Assembly: GCF_009759685.1 (NCBI RefSeq)
Contig: NZ_CP046654.1
Span: 1,612,001 to 1,676,000, forward strand
Reading direction: 5' to 3'
DNA length: 64,000 nucleotides
DNA from: Acinetobacter baumannii
Lineage (GTDB): Bacteria; Pseudomonadota; Gammaproteobacteria; Pseudomonadales; Moraxellaceae
Made by a program: the position numbers and the translations under genes. Below are positions 9,339 to 19,268 of the stretch, one piece after another (the stretch's first letter is position 1; each line of letters begins with the position of its first letter). Under the pieces are notes generated by a model. It was not told the DNA's origin. It did no database searches and saw only the letters and a program-made list of their open reading frames with translations.

Positions 9339-10478
9339 TTACATATTAGATAAAATCGAATCTTTTACTTGGTCCATTGTTGCATCAATTGACAACATCA
9401 CTGCATCAGCACATTGTTTAATTGCTGTATCAGGGTCTTTCAAGCCATTACCCGTTACTGTACATACAATGACAGAACCTTCAGTAATCTTACCGGCTTT
9501 AATGTCACGGATTGCACCGCCAATAGAAGCAGCAGATGCTGGCTCAACAAATACACCTTCATACATAGAAAGTAAGCGTTGAGCTTCTAAAATTTCGCTG
9601 TCTTGAAGTTCATCGAACCAACCTTTAGAGTCGCGTACTACAGCTTTTGCATGGTTCCAGCTTTGTGGATTACCAATACGAATCGCAGTTGCAACTGTTT
9701 CCGGTTTTTCTACTGGAGCACCACGTAAGAAAGGAGCTGCGCCAGAAGCTTGATAACCTACCATTGTTGGTAAGCCTTCTGGTTTTGGACCAGTGAATTG
9801 ATCAGTCGCAGCGTCATAAACAACTTGTTCAAATTGGTCAGCAGGCTGGTTAGCTACTGCTTCGGTATAACCCATCCAGTGAGCTGTAATGTTACCTGCG
9901 TTACCAACTGGTAAGCAGTGGTAATCAGGTGCACGGCCTAAAGCTTCAACGATTTCATAAGCAATAGTTTTTTGACCTTGCAAACGGTAAGGGTTGATTG
10001 AGTTTACAATCGTTACAGGTGCTTGATCAGCCACTTCTTTTACAAGACGCATACCATCATCGAAGTTACCACGAATTTGCATAGTGATCGCACCATACAT
10101 CATGGCTTGCGCCATTTTACCCATCGCAATTTTGCCTTCCGGAATCAAAACAAACGCTTTGATACCGGCGCGTGCAGCATAGGCAGCAGCAGCAGCAGAA
10201 GTGTTACCTGTAGATGCACAGATAATTGCTTTAGAGCCTTCTTCAACCGCTTTGGTTACAGCCATGGTCATACCACGGTCTTTAAATGAACCAGTCGGGT
10301 TTAAGCCCTCGTATTTCACATAAATTTCAACGTCTTTGCCAATAATACGTGGAATATTCTCAAGTTTAATGAGAGGGGTGTTGCCTTCACCCAAAGAGAT
10401 AGCACGAGTAGTTGCCGAAACTGGCAAACGGTCACGATAACGATCTACAAGACCAGTATAACGATTGGCATTAGACAT
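9339..10478 (-). CDS. thrC: Threonine synthase
   Basis: It converts O-phospho-L-homoserine to threonine with pyridoxal phosphate. The PLP-binding Lys66 is in PTGSFKDRGM and the phosphate-binding turn is the STGNTSAAAAAYAA segment near residues 88-102. Length 379 residues fits the short class of threonine synthases (fold-type II), not the longer E. coli type. It starts at ATG 10478, 55 bases after hom on the same strand, giving a hom-thrC operon for the last steps from aspartate semialdehyde. The final product normally feeds back on Hom through its ACT domain. Confidence 0.95.
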   Translation of the reverse strand: MSNANRYTGLVDRYRDRLPVSATTRAISLGEGNTPLIKLENIPRIIGKDVEIYVKYEGLNPTGSFKDRGMTMAVTKAVEEGSKAIICASTGNTSAAAAAYAARAGIKAFVLIPEGKIAMGKMAQAMMYGAITMQIRGNFDDGMRLVKEVADQAPVTIVNSINPYRLQGQKTIAYEIVEALGRAPDYHCLPVGNAGNITAHWMGYTEAVANQPADQFEQVVYDAATDQFTGPKPEGLPTMVGYQASGAAPFLRGAPVEKPETVATAIRIGNPQSWNHAKAVVRDSKGWFDELQDSEILEAQRLLSMYEGVFVEPASAASIGGAIRDIKAGKITEGSVIVCTVTGNGLKDPDTAIKQCADAVMLSIDATMDQVKDSILSNM

Positions 10479-10533
10479 GATGGTGTTCCAATTATGAGGT
10501 GAAGCGGGAGAGGGAATCTTTCCCTCAACCTGA

Positions 10534-11835
10534 TTAACTATCGAGCGATTCTAAACGAATTCTTACGATTTCGCCACGAATTGCAGGTAATGCTTGAATT
10601 TGCGCAAGAGCGTCATCCATTTTGGATTCAACGATTGGATCAGTCAAAATCACAATTGGAATGAGGTCTTTTAAGCGAGATTGTTGCATGATGGCATCAA
10701 TACTGATTCCGGCACGGCTTAAGATGGTCGTCACATCTGCAAGTACACCAGTCTGATCTTCAGCATTTAAGCGGATGTAATAACCTGTGGTCATTTCTTC
10801 ACGGCTTAAAATTGGCATATTTGTTAATGCTTCAAAAGCCAGTTGAGGAATTGTGCCTGCACCATCTTCTGTATAAGAAATATCACGAACGATATCAATT
10901 ACATCGGCAACAACTGCAGAAGCTGTTGGGCCAGCACCAGCACCAGCACCGTAATAAAGTGTTGGACCTACTGCATTGGCTTGAACTAAAACAGCATTTT
11001 TAACGCCGTTTACGTTCGCAATAAGCTGCTCATCTGGAATAAGTGTTGGGTGAACACGTAGCTCAATACCCTTTTCAGCACGGCGGGCAATGCCTAGATG
11101 TTTAATACGGAAACCAAGCTCCTCAGCATACTTCACATCTTGTGCAGTAATTTTGCTGATACCTTCGGTATAGACTTTATCGAATTGCAAAGGAATACCA
11201 AACGCACAAGAAGCTAAAATTGTAAGCTTGTGTGCAGCGTCAATACCTTCAACGTCAAAAGTTGGGTCAGCTTCTGCATAACCGAGTTCTTGAGCTTCTT
11301 TTAATACATCATCAAATGCGCGGCCTTTTTCACGCATTTCAGTCAAAATAAAGTTACCTGTGCCATTAATGATGCCTGCAAGCCATTCGATATGGTTTGC
11401 CGCAAGGCCTTCACGGATTACTTTAATAATCGGGATGCCACCAGCAACAGCTGCTTCATAAGCAATTTGTACAGCATTATCTTCTGCTGCTTTAAATAGT
11501 TCATTACCATGTTCAGCGAGTAATGCTTTGTTTGCAGTCACGACTTGTTTGCCGTGCTTGATCGCTTCCATAATGATTTCGTAAGCAGGATGAATACCAC
11601 CCATAACTTCTACAACCACATCCACATCGGGTTGACGAACGATATCAAGTAAGTCTGCGCTTTGTTTAATCCCTTCCAATTCGAGATCTGGACGAGGACG
11701 ACGTGTTCCAACGTGGGTAATTTGAATTTCTCGACCGGTGCGACGTTTAATTTCAGCGGCATTTTCTTGTAGTAGTTTAAGGGCTCCTCCACCTACGGTA
11801 CCTAGACCGAGTATTGCCAGGCGAACTGGTTTCAC
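10534..11835 (-). CDS. hom: Homoserine dehydrogenase
   Basis: It reduces aspartate semialdehyde to homoserine, the branch point to threonine and methionine. The nucleotide-binding motif GLGTVGGG lies at residues 10-17, the catalytic domain is central, and a C-terminal ACT domain (about 350-425) suits threonine feedback. I choose GTG 11835 (433 residues, MKPVRLAILG) over ATG 11847, because a GGAG sits six bases before the GTG and inside the longer version. There is no aspartokinase fusion. thrC follows; dsbC lies upstream behind its own terminator. Confidence 0.93.
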   Translation of the reverse strand: MKPVRLAILGLGTVGGGALKLLQENAAEIKRRTGREIQITHVGTRRPRPDLELEGIKQSADLLDIVRQPDVDVVVEVMGGIHPAYEIIMEAIKHGKQVVTANKALLAEHGNELFKAAEDNAVQIAYEAAVAGGIPIIKVIREGLAANHIEWLAGIINGTGNFILTEMREKGRAFDDVLKEAQELGYAEADPTFDVEGIDAAHKLTILASCAFGIPLQFDKVYTEGISKITAQDVKYAEELGFRIKHLGIARRAEKGIELRVHPTLIPDEQLIANVNGVKNAVLVQANAVGPTLYYGAGAGAGPTASAVVADVIDIVRDISYTEDGAGTIPQLAFEALTNMPILSREEMTTGYYIRLNAEDQTGVLADVTTILSRAGISIDAIMQQSRLKDLIPIVILTDPIVESKMDDALAQIQALPAIRGEIVRIRLESLDS

Positions 11836-11999
11836 GTCACACTCCATATCATCATTGAATCATTTAATTGAAGCTAGATCATAGCTAAAAAAAACGCCAG
11901 ACTCTAGCGCTTTTAGCGCCTGTTCAGTGATTTAGAGTGCGATGTTTGGAAAAGAAGAGTAGATCACTCTTTAAACACTGGTATGAGAAGAAGTATTTA

Positions 12000-12037
12000 T
12001 TGAAAAAACAAAGCGCTGCAATAAGATCAGCGCTTTA
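12000..12037 (-). terminator. Terminator of dsbC
   Basis: A perfect 9-pair stem (AAAGCGCTG at 12010-12018, CAGCGCTTT at 12028-12036) is followed on the minus strand by TGTTTTTTC. It lies about 43 bases after the dsbC stop, and separates xerD-dsbC from hom-thrC. Between it and hom, 11888-11935 holds a weaker overlapping inverted repeat (CGC..GCG..AGCGCC) that I could not assign. Confidence 0.8.
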
Positions 12038-12079
12038 TTTGTAAGATGGATGATGAAGTGTTCATCAACTTGGAGAGGG

Positions 12080-12895
12080 TTATTTATCCAATCGTTTAAT
12101 CAATTCATCTGGTGTTAAGTAGCCACCCAAGTACTCACCATCAACATTATAAATAGCTGGTGTACCATTTACGCCCATGTTTAGACCAAGTTGGTATTGT
12201 TCGCGAACAGGGTTTTTACATTGAGCAGGTGGAATACTAATGCCCTGTACAGCTTGGTCAAATGCAGCTTTACGGTCTGCACTACACCAAACCGCTTCCA
12301 TAGTTGGCATAAACTGTTCGCCGCGTGGCCATGCAATGTAACGAACTTCAATACCTTTCTCATTAATCTCAGCTAAATGCTCATGTAATTTATGGCAGTA
12401 AGGACAGCTTGCATCGGTAAACACATAAATCACATGTTTAGCTTTACCGCCTTTAGCTGGATAAACAATTAAGTCTTCATTTTTTAAAGCAGCAAGATGC
12501 TTTTTGTTTTCTGAGGCTTGAAGGCTATCGCCGATATTATGAAGTTCTTTACCGCCTAAACGGATGACATCGCCTTGAATCAGGTATTTACCATCACTTG
12601 TTGTATAAACCGACGTCATTCCTTCAAGGTTAACCCAATATAAATTAGGAACTTCGGTAGGCTTAATATCTAAAATCTTGACGTTGATATTTGCATTCTT
12701 AAATTGTTTTTGCAAAGTTTCAATTAAACGCTGTTTAGCATTGCGTTCAATAATGGTTGAAGCTTCCCCTGTAGCAGGTGCGGTCGCTGTGAGCGCATCT
12801 TCTTTTTGTGGTTTGTTTTCTTTAGAACAAGCACTGAACAACAGGCTAGAAGCCAAAGCACAGGCAAGAAAAATTTGAGATCGGGTAAAGGACAT
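12080..12895 (-). CDS. dsbC: DsbC-type periplasmic disulfide isomerase, probable lipoprotein
   Basis: This 271-residue protein has an N-terminal dimerisation domain (about 50-125), a linker and a thioredoxin fold with the CPYC active site at Cys164-Cys167. It shuffles wrong disulfides in secreted proteins, kept reduced by a DsbD-like protein. The N-terminus ends LLFSACSKE, a lipobox-like site at Cys23, so it is probably membrane-anchored, unlike soluble E. coli DsbC. Phe at -3 is not the commonest residue, so lipidation is an inference. It follows xerD on the same strand by about 146 bases, a widespread xerD-dsbC-hom-thrC order. Confidence 0.9.
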   Translation of the reverse strand: MSFTRSQIFLACALASSLLFSACSKENKPQKEDALTATAPATGEASTIIERNAKQRLIETLQKQFKNANINVKILDIKPTEVPNLYWVNLEGMTSVYTTSDGKYLIQGDVIRLGGKELHNIGDSLQASENKKHLAALKNEDLIVYPAKGGKAKHVIYVFTDASCPYCHKLHEHLAEINEKGIEVRYIAWPRGEQFMPTMEAVWCSADRKAAFDQAVQGISIPPAQCKNPVREQYQLGLNMGVNGTPAIYNVDGEYLGGYLTPDELIKRLDK

Positions 12896-13041
12896 AGATA
12901 ACCCTTATTTCATCAGTATTTATAGTCAGAAGCTGCTAAGCATAACAAAAAATCTAGTGTGTATTGTTAAAACTTTCTTAACCTTTGTGAACGAAATCAA
13001 GTGATTGTTCGGTGCATTCCAAAATATTCTTTTAAAAAATT

Positions 13042-13962
13042 TTAACCCCTAGGGTGATGTTTTTCATGCAATTGTTGCATTCTGACTTGTGCTACATGCG
13101 TATAGATTTGCGTGGTTGATAAATCACTATGGCCCAGTAACATTTGTACTACGCGTAAGTCCGCCCCGTGATTAAGTAGATGCGTGGCAAAAGCATGACG
13201 TAAGGTATGAGGTGAAAGTTCAGCCTGAATATTGGCCTGTAGCGCATAACGCTTAATGGCATACCAAAAGTTCTGACGGCTCATAATTCCACCGTGCTGG
13301 GTTAAAAATAAATAGTCAGTTGAACTTTTATAAAGTTGTGGACGTGCCTCGTTTAAGTAGCGTTCTACCCAATCGCAGGCATATTGGCCTAAAGGCACTA
13401 AACGTTCTTTGTTACCTTTACCCGTAATACGCAAGTAACCTTGTTTTAAATTAATAAGTTCGAGGCGTAAATTTAGTAATTCAGAGACACGTAAACCACA
13501 AGCGTAAAGGACTTCAAACATTGCTCGGTCACGTAAGCCCAACGCCGTTGTAATGTCTGGCGCCTGAATGAGCGCTTCTACATCTTCTTCAGACAAGTCT
13601 TTAGGTAAAGCTCGGCCAATTTTTGGTGAATGGTGAGTAGCTACAGGATTATCACTTCGTAATTTCTGTTCACGTAGAAATTTATAAAACTGACGTAGTG
13701 CAGATAAGCAACGAGCAATTGAACGTGGACTTTTCCCTACTTTGGTAAGTTCAATGAGGACGTCAGAAATGTCATCGCTCGTCCAATCTGGCAATCTATT
13801 TTTTTTATGAAGTTCACTACATTGAATCAGGTCGGATAAATAGGCATTGCGCGTATGCGGACTGACTGTCTGTGCAACCAGATAGTCGCGAAAACCTTGT
13901 AAAAAGCTTAAATGTTCAGGAATTTGAACAGGGCTTGGAATACGCGGTTTTTTATTTATCAT
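13042..13962 (-). CDS. xerD: XerD, tyrosine recombinase for chromosome dimer resolution
   Basis: With XerC, XerD resolves chromosome dimers at dif under FtsK control. The 306-residue protein has an N-terminal SAM-like core-binding domain (15-105) and a catalytic domain with all expected residues: Arg158, Lys182, His252, Arg255, His278 and Tyr287. I start at ATG 13962, because GAGGA lies eight bases upstream; the TTG at 13968 is too close to it. It is complete and in the standard context beside dsbC, so it is the housekeeping enzyme, not a phage integrase. I see no dif-like site in the window. Confidence 0.95.
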   Translation of the reverse strand: MINKKPRIPSPVQIPEHLSFLQGFRDYLVAQTVSPHTRNAYLSDLIQCSELHKKNRLPDWTSDDISDVLIELTKVGKSPRSIARCLSALRQFYKFLREQKLRSDNPVATHHSPKIGRALPKDLSEEDVEALIQAPDITTALGLRDRAMFEVLYACGLRVSELLNLRLELINLKQGYLRITGKGNKERLVPLGQYACDWVERYLNEARPQLYKSSTDYLFLTQHGGIMSRQNFWYAIKRYALQANIQAELSPHTLRHAFATHLLNHGADLRVVQMLLGHSDLSTTQIYTHVAQVRMQQLHEKHHPRG

Positions 13963-14048
13963 AAACAACTTCCTCTAAACCACTGTACTGTAAAAGAAAC
14001 TTTAAGGTTTGTCGATTAAACTCCATAAGAATTGAAATCTAACCTTAT

Positions 14049-14078
14049 TTGGTAATTATTCTCATTTATATGTATACT
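14049..14078 (+). promoter_or_regulatory. feo promoter with overlapping Fur-like site
   Basis: TTGGTA (14049-14054) and TATACT (14073-14078) are separated by 18 bases and make a good sigma-70 promoter. Bases 14051-14069 match the 19-base Fur consensus at 12 positions by my count and lie between the two hexamers, where a repressor would block polymerase. Iron repression of feoAB is expected from the family. The promoter position also rules out ATG 14070 and TTG 14049 as feoA starts. Confidence 0.6.
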
Positions 14079-14105
14079 AGTAAAAAAGGTTTAGGATCGG
14101 ATGCG

Positions 14106-14369
14106 GTGCGTTTATCAGCGTTGAAAGTGAAGCAAGCGGCGACCATCACCAAAGTGAATCGGATAGAAGTAGAGTCCGAGCAGCAAGATTTGGTCGCAAT
14201 TCGTTTGGAAAGTCTGGGTTTTGTACCAGGCACACGAGTGGAAGTGATTACCAAGGGTGTTTTTGGTGGTGATCCGATCTTAATCCAAATTGGCTTTACT
14301 CGTTTCGCTTTACGTAAAGCAGAAGCGGAAAAAATCGAAATTCAGATAGAAGAAGGAGTACCCGCATGA
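14106..14369 (+). CDS. feoA: FeoA, ferrous iron transport accessory protein
   Basis: This small SH3-like cytoplasmic protein is needed for FeoB-mediated Fe2+ uptake. The 87-residue form begins at GTG 14106 (MRLSALKVKQ). It follows AGGA by nine bases and lies downstream of the -10 box at 14073, so longer versions starting at 14049 or 14070 would begin before the transcript. The family pattern of a short beta-barrel with LESLGFVPGTRVEVI and a C-terminal LRKAEAEKIEI strand is clear. The stop overlaps the feoB ATG by four bases. Confidence 0.88.
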   Translation: MRLSALKVKQAATITKVNRIEVESEQQDLVAIRLESLGFVPGTRVEVITKGVFGGDPILIQIGFTRFALRKAEAEKIEIQIEEGVPA

Positions 14370-16219
14370 GTGATGCGTTACGTATTGCCCTTGTGGGAAA
14401 CCCTAACTGTGGTAAAACCTCTCTTTTTAACCATTTAACTGGAACTCGACAAAAAGTCGCCAACTATGCCGGTGTAACGGTCGAGCGTAAAGTTGGTCAT
14501 TTTCAGTTACCTTCGGGCCGTTCGGTTCGAGTGCTCGATTTGCCGGGTACATACAGTCTTAATGCGACCAGTCCGGATGAAGCAATTACTCGTGATGTCT
14601 GTTTAGGAAAAATAGCGGAAGAGGGGCAACAAGACGCTTTTTTATGTGTGGTTGATGCGACTAACTTAAAATTGCATTTAGGCCTTGTACTCGAAATGAT
14701 CGAATTAGGTCGTCCGATTTTACTAGTACTGAATATGATGGATGAAGCGCGTCGTCGTGGCATCCAGATTAATACTCAAAAGTTATCTCAACGTTTGGGT
14801 GTACCAGTCGTTGAAACAGTAGCTGTCCGTAATGCGGGTATTGAAAATTTATTACATGCCCTTGATCAAGAAAAATACAGTGTGCCACAAACTGAACTGA
14901 GTGGCTTAACTGGGACTCATCATCAAAAAATCGATATGATTTTTAAAGATGTTGTTCATTATGTTGATCAGGAAGACAAGCGTACTGATTTTCTCGATCG
15001 AATTTTCTTACATCCAGTCTTAGGTCTACTTAGTCTTGCCATCATGATGTTTATTGTGTTCCAAGCAGTTTTTGCATGGGCAGCGCCTTTTATGGATGGT
15101 ATTGAAGGCTTCTTCGGCTGGCTGGGTGAAGTAGTAGGTTCTGTGATTACACAGCCACTACTGCATAGTCTGGTGGTTGACGGAATTATCGCGGGTGCAG
15201 GTGGCGTAGTTGTTTTCTTGCCACAAATTCTAATTTTGTTCTTCTTCATTTTAGTACTAGAAGAATCGGGCTATTTACCGCGTGCAGCATTTTTACTTGA
15301 TAAATTAATGTTTCAAGCTGGTTTAAGTGGACGTGCTTTCATTCCGTTACTTTCAAGCTTTGCTTGTGCAGTACCGGGAATTATGGCAACGCGTAGTATT
15401 AGTGACCCTCGTGACCGTTTTACAACGATTATGGTTGCGCCACTAATGACTTGTTCGGCACGTTTACCCGTATATGCCTTGCTGATTGCTGCATTTATTC
15501 CAGAGAAAATGGTCTGGGGTATTTTCAACCTACAAGGACTGGTGCTTTTCGGTCTGTATATGGCTGGGATTGTGAGTGCACTGTGTGTTTCATTCTTAAT
15601 GAAATTTTTCCAAAAAGATAAGTCTCAACACGCTTTACTGCTAGAGCTGTCGAGTTATCGTTTCCCTGATTTAAAAAGTGTGGGAATCGGTTTGTTAGAT
15701 CGTGCAAAGATCTTCTTGAAACGCGTCGGTGGAATCATTTTTGCGCTTTCTATTTTGCTCTGGTTCTTGTGTACTTTCCCGCAGCCACCAGAAGGGGCGA
15801 CATTGCCTGCTATAGATTATAGTTTCGCAGGTATGCTTGGACACCTTATCCAGCCTTTATTCGCTCCAGTTGGTTTTAACTGGCAAATTTGTATTGCCTT
15901 AATCCCGGCTATGGCAGCTCGTGAAGTTGTGGTCGCTGCATTAGGTACTGTATATGCCTTGTCGGCAACCGATGAAGATGCGGTAGCACAAGGTTTATCT
16001 CATTTAATTAGTGCAGATGGTACAGGTTGGTCGTTGGCAACAGGTTTATCGCTTTTAGTGTGGTTCATTTATGCGCCGCATTGTTTGGCAACATTGGCAA
16101 CAGTACGTCGTGAAACAGGTTCATGGAAACATGTTGCAGCTATGACTACATATCTGTTTGGTTTAGCTTATTTTGCATCGTTTGTTACCTATCAAATTGC
16201 TTCCCACTATTGGGGTTAA
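14366..16219 (+). CDS. feoB: FeoB, ferrous iron transporter with G-protein domain
   Basis: This is the inner-membrane Fe2+ transporter. The cytoplasmic G domain shows G1 GNPNCGKT (11-18), G3 DLPGTYS and G4 NMMD. A helical regulatory domain and about eight membrane helices with two Gate repeats follow, with Cys residues in LLSSFACAVPG and PLMTCSARLPVY. At 617 residues it is shorter than the 770-residue E. coli protein, but the same as many Acinetobacter and Neisseria-type FeoB. Translational coupling to feoA by overlap; a small membrane protein follows 20 bases after the stop. Confidence 0.95.
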   Translation: MSDALRIALVGNPNCGKTSLFNHLTGTRQKVANYAGVTVERKVGHFQLPSGRSVRVLDLPGTYSLNATSPDEAITRDVCLGKIAEEGQQDAFLCVVDATNLKLHLGLVLEMIELGRPILLVLNMMDEARRRGIQINTQKLSQRLGVPVVETVAVRNAGIENLLHALDQEKYSVPQTELSGLTGTHHQKIDMIFKDVVHYVDQEDKRTDFLDRIFLHPVLGLLSLAIMMFIVFQAVFAWAAPFMDGIEGFFGWLGEVVGSVITQPLLHSLVVDGIIAGAGGVVVFLPQILILFFFILVLEESGYLPRAAFLLDKLMFQAGLSGRAFIPLLSSFACAVPGIMATRSISDPRDRFTTIMVAPLMTCSARLPVYALLIAAFIPEKMVWGIFNLQGLVLFGLYMAGIVSALCVSFLMKFFQKDKSQHALLLELSSYRFPDLKSVGIGLLDRAKIFLKRVGGIIFALSILLWFLCTFPQPPEGATLPAIDYSFAGMLGHLIQPLFAPVGFNWQICIALIPAMAAREVVVAALGTVYALSATDEDAVAQGLSHLISADGTGWSLATGLSLLVWFIYAPHCLATLATVRRETGSWKHVAAMTTYLFGLAYFASFVTYQIASHYWG

Positions 16220-16239
16220 AGCAATAAAGGAGGTTGTAT

Positions 16240-16491
16240 ATGCTTCAATATCTGATTATTGCGGTTTTAGTGATTTGGAGTGCTGTTGTTGTTTTTAAGA
16301 AAGTATTTCCAAAAACAGCAAACTCGGCCTTTTCAGCACTATCCGTTTTTTGTGAAAAGCAGGGTTGGGCAACTTTAGCAAAATGGCTGAAACCAAAAAT
16401 GACTTTTGGTTGTGCAGGTGGCTGTGGCTGCTCAAGTGAAGATAAACCCACTAATACAGTTCAAGAAATTAAACCAGTTAAATGGCAGTAA
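16240..16491 (+). CDS. Small Cys-rich membrane protein downstream of feoB
   Basis: This 83-residue protein has one N-terminal membrane helix (about 3-22), a basic amphipathic middle, and a C-terminal cluster CAGGCGCSSE with three Cys, then a polar tail. It resembles the DUF6587-type proteins of proteobacteria; I know of no proven function. It has no sequence resemblance to FeoC, although it sits where feoC does in enterics, so a role in iron uptake (metal or cluster binding by the Cys) is an inference. ATG 16240 is chosen over TTG 16234, because AGGAGG lies six bases before it. Confidence 0.75.
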   Translation: MLQYLIIAVLVIWSAVVVFKKVFPKTANSAFSALSVFCEKQGWATLAKWLKPKMTFGCAGGCGCSSEDKPTNTVQEIKPVKWQ

Positions 16492-16514
16492 ATTCAGCCA
16501 TTCCTGTTTCGTAT

Positions 16515-16542
16515 AAAAAGCCATCATATTGATGGCTTTTTT
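16515..16542 (+). terminator. Terminator of the feo operon
   Basis: GCCATC (16520-16525) pairs with GATGGC (16531-16536), extended by an A5/T5 tract. The T-run runs to about 16542, 24 bases after the stop of the Cys-rich protein. Confidence 0.85.
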
Positions 16543-16582
16543 ACGCACTGACACAAAAAAAGATGAATAAAGTTCAAACTGA

Positions 16583-17998
<1,416 letters not shown>

Positions 17999-18022
17999 AG
18001 AAAATATGATTAGGAATGTAGT

Positions 18023-19219
18023 ATGGCAGGCTTAGCTCAGACCACAATCCAGAAAATCAATCATTGGTATGAACGGATATTGCCGAAATGGCCAGCGGAA
18101 GTGACGCCACGTAATGTCTTGATTTTCTGTGTGGTTGCATTGTTATGTATCGGTTCGGTGATGGTCGCATCTGCTTCCATGCCTTATGCTGAATATATGC
18201 ATGAAAACCCATTTCACTATGTGATTCGTCATGGGATCTCAATCGTTGCTGCTGGCGTGGTGGCTTATTTAACCTATCGAATATCACTCAATACATGGTT
18301 TAAAAATACCTTTCCACTGTGGTTATTAACCATGGTTTTGTTACTTGCGGCTTTGGCTGTAGGTTCGGAAGTTAACGGTTCCACACGTTGGATTAAAATT
18401 GGTGGTTTTACCTTGCAGCCAACAGAGGTTGCCAAGGTTATGATGGCCATCTTTACCGCAGATTACGTAGTACGCCGTGCCAAAGAAGTCCGTACCCACT
18501 GGAAAGGCTTACTTCGTTTAAGTGGCGTTATGGCAATTACGGTAGGTTTAATTATTGCCGAGCCTGACTTGGGTGCGACGGTGGTTATTGTCATGATGAT
18601 GGTCGGTGTGTTCTTTCTAGCGGGTGCGCCTCCAACACAATTCTTAATCATGCTTGGTGCAATTGTCACGGGTATTGTGTTTTTGATTTTATTTGAACCT
18701 TACCGTTTCCAACGTTTGATTTCGTTTACTGACCCTTGGGCAGACCCATTAGGTGTGGGTTATCAGTTATCAAATGCGTTAATGGCTTTTGGTCGTGGTG
18801 AGTGGTTTGGTACAGGCTTGGGGCATAGTGTTCAAAAGCTTTCCTATTTACCAGAAGCGCATACTGACTTTATGTTGGCTGTGTTAGGTGAAGAATTTGG
18901 TTTCTTTGGTATTTCGATTGTCATTGGCTTATCTTTCTTGATGCTGGCATGTTGTATCAAAATCGGCCACCGTGCCTTGAAACATCATTATCTTCGCGCA
19001 GGCTATTTGGCTTACGGTATTAGTATTATTTTCTTACTCCAGATTTTGGTAAATGCGGGTATGAACATGGGCTTAATGCCAACCAAAGGTTTAACTCTGC
19101 CATTTATTAGTTATGGTGGTACGTCTTTAATGATGTGTGCAGCTATGATTAGCTTGATCTTAAAGATTGATGCTTCAACTCAAGAAGTGAACCCTGAGAG
19201 GGAAGAATCAAACTTCTAA
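18023..19219 (+). CDS. ftsW: FtsW, septal peptidoglycan glycosyltransferase
   Basis: This 398-residue SEDS-family protein has about ten membrane helices, starting after a 35-residue cytoplasmic N-terminus. Recognisable segments are NGSTRWIKIG, QPTEVAKVMM, EPDLGATVV, the PEAHTDFMLAVLGEEFG loop with its conserved Asp, and the C-terminal LPTKGLTLPFISYGGTS. It polymerises glycan strands at the division site together with FtsI. It lies directly after murD and is followed by a terminator, ending the transcription unit. The usual neighbours murG and murC are not here, so the division cluster is split in this genome. Confidence 0.94.
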   Translation: MAGLAQTTIQKINHWYERILPKWPAEVTPRNVLIFCVVALLCIGSVMVASASMPYAEYMHENPFHYVIRHGISIVAAGVVAYLTYRISLNTWFKNTFPLWLLTMVLLLAALAVGSEVNGSTRWIKIGGFTLQPTEVAKVMMAIFTADYVVRRAKEVRTHWKGLLRLSGVMAITVGLIIAEPDLGATVVIVMMMVGVFFLAGAPPTQFLIMLGAIVTGIVFLILFEPYRFQRLISFTDPWADPLGVGYQLSNALMAFGRGEWFGTGLGHSVQKLSYLPEAHTDFMLAVLGEEFGFFGISIVIGLSFLMLACCIKIGHRALKHHYLRAGYLAYGISIIFLLQILVNAGMNMGLMPTKGLTLPFISYGGTSLMMCAAMISLILKIDASTQEVNPEREESNF

Positions 19220-19234
19220 ACCATGAAGCGTTAT

Positions 19235-19264
19235 AAAAAGCCCGATATCAAATCGGGCTTTTTA
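19235..19264. terminator. Bidirectional terminator between ftsW and gluQ
   Basis: A perfect 12-pair stem (19235-19246 with 19252-19263) closes the loop ATCAA and is A/T-flanked on both sides. It serves the convergent genes ftsW and gluQ. Confidence 0.9.
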
Positions 19265-19268
19265 TTAT

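Noticed and set aside
11848..11999. Possible threonine attenuator ahead of hom
   Set aside because: The GC-rich inverted repeats at 11888-11935 overlap each other and no leader ORF rich in Thr/Ile codons is visible on the minus strand.
13042..13962. Tyrosine recombinase considered as a phage or island integrase
   Set aside because: All XerD residues, length and the xerD-dsbC context fit the housekeeping enzyme. No attachment-site repeats flank the region.
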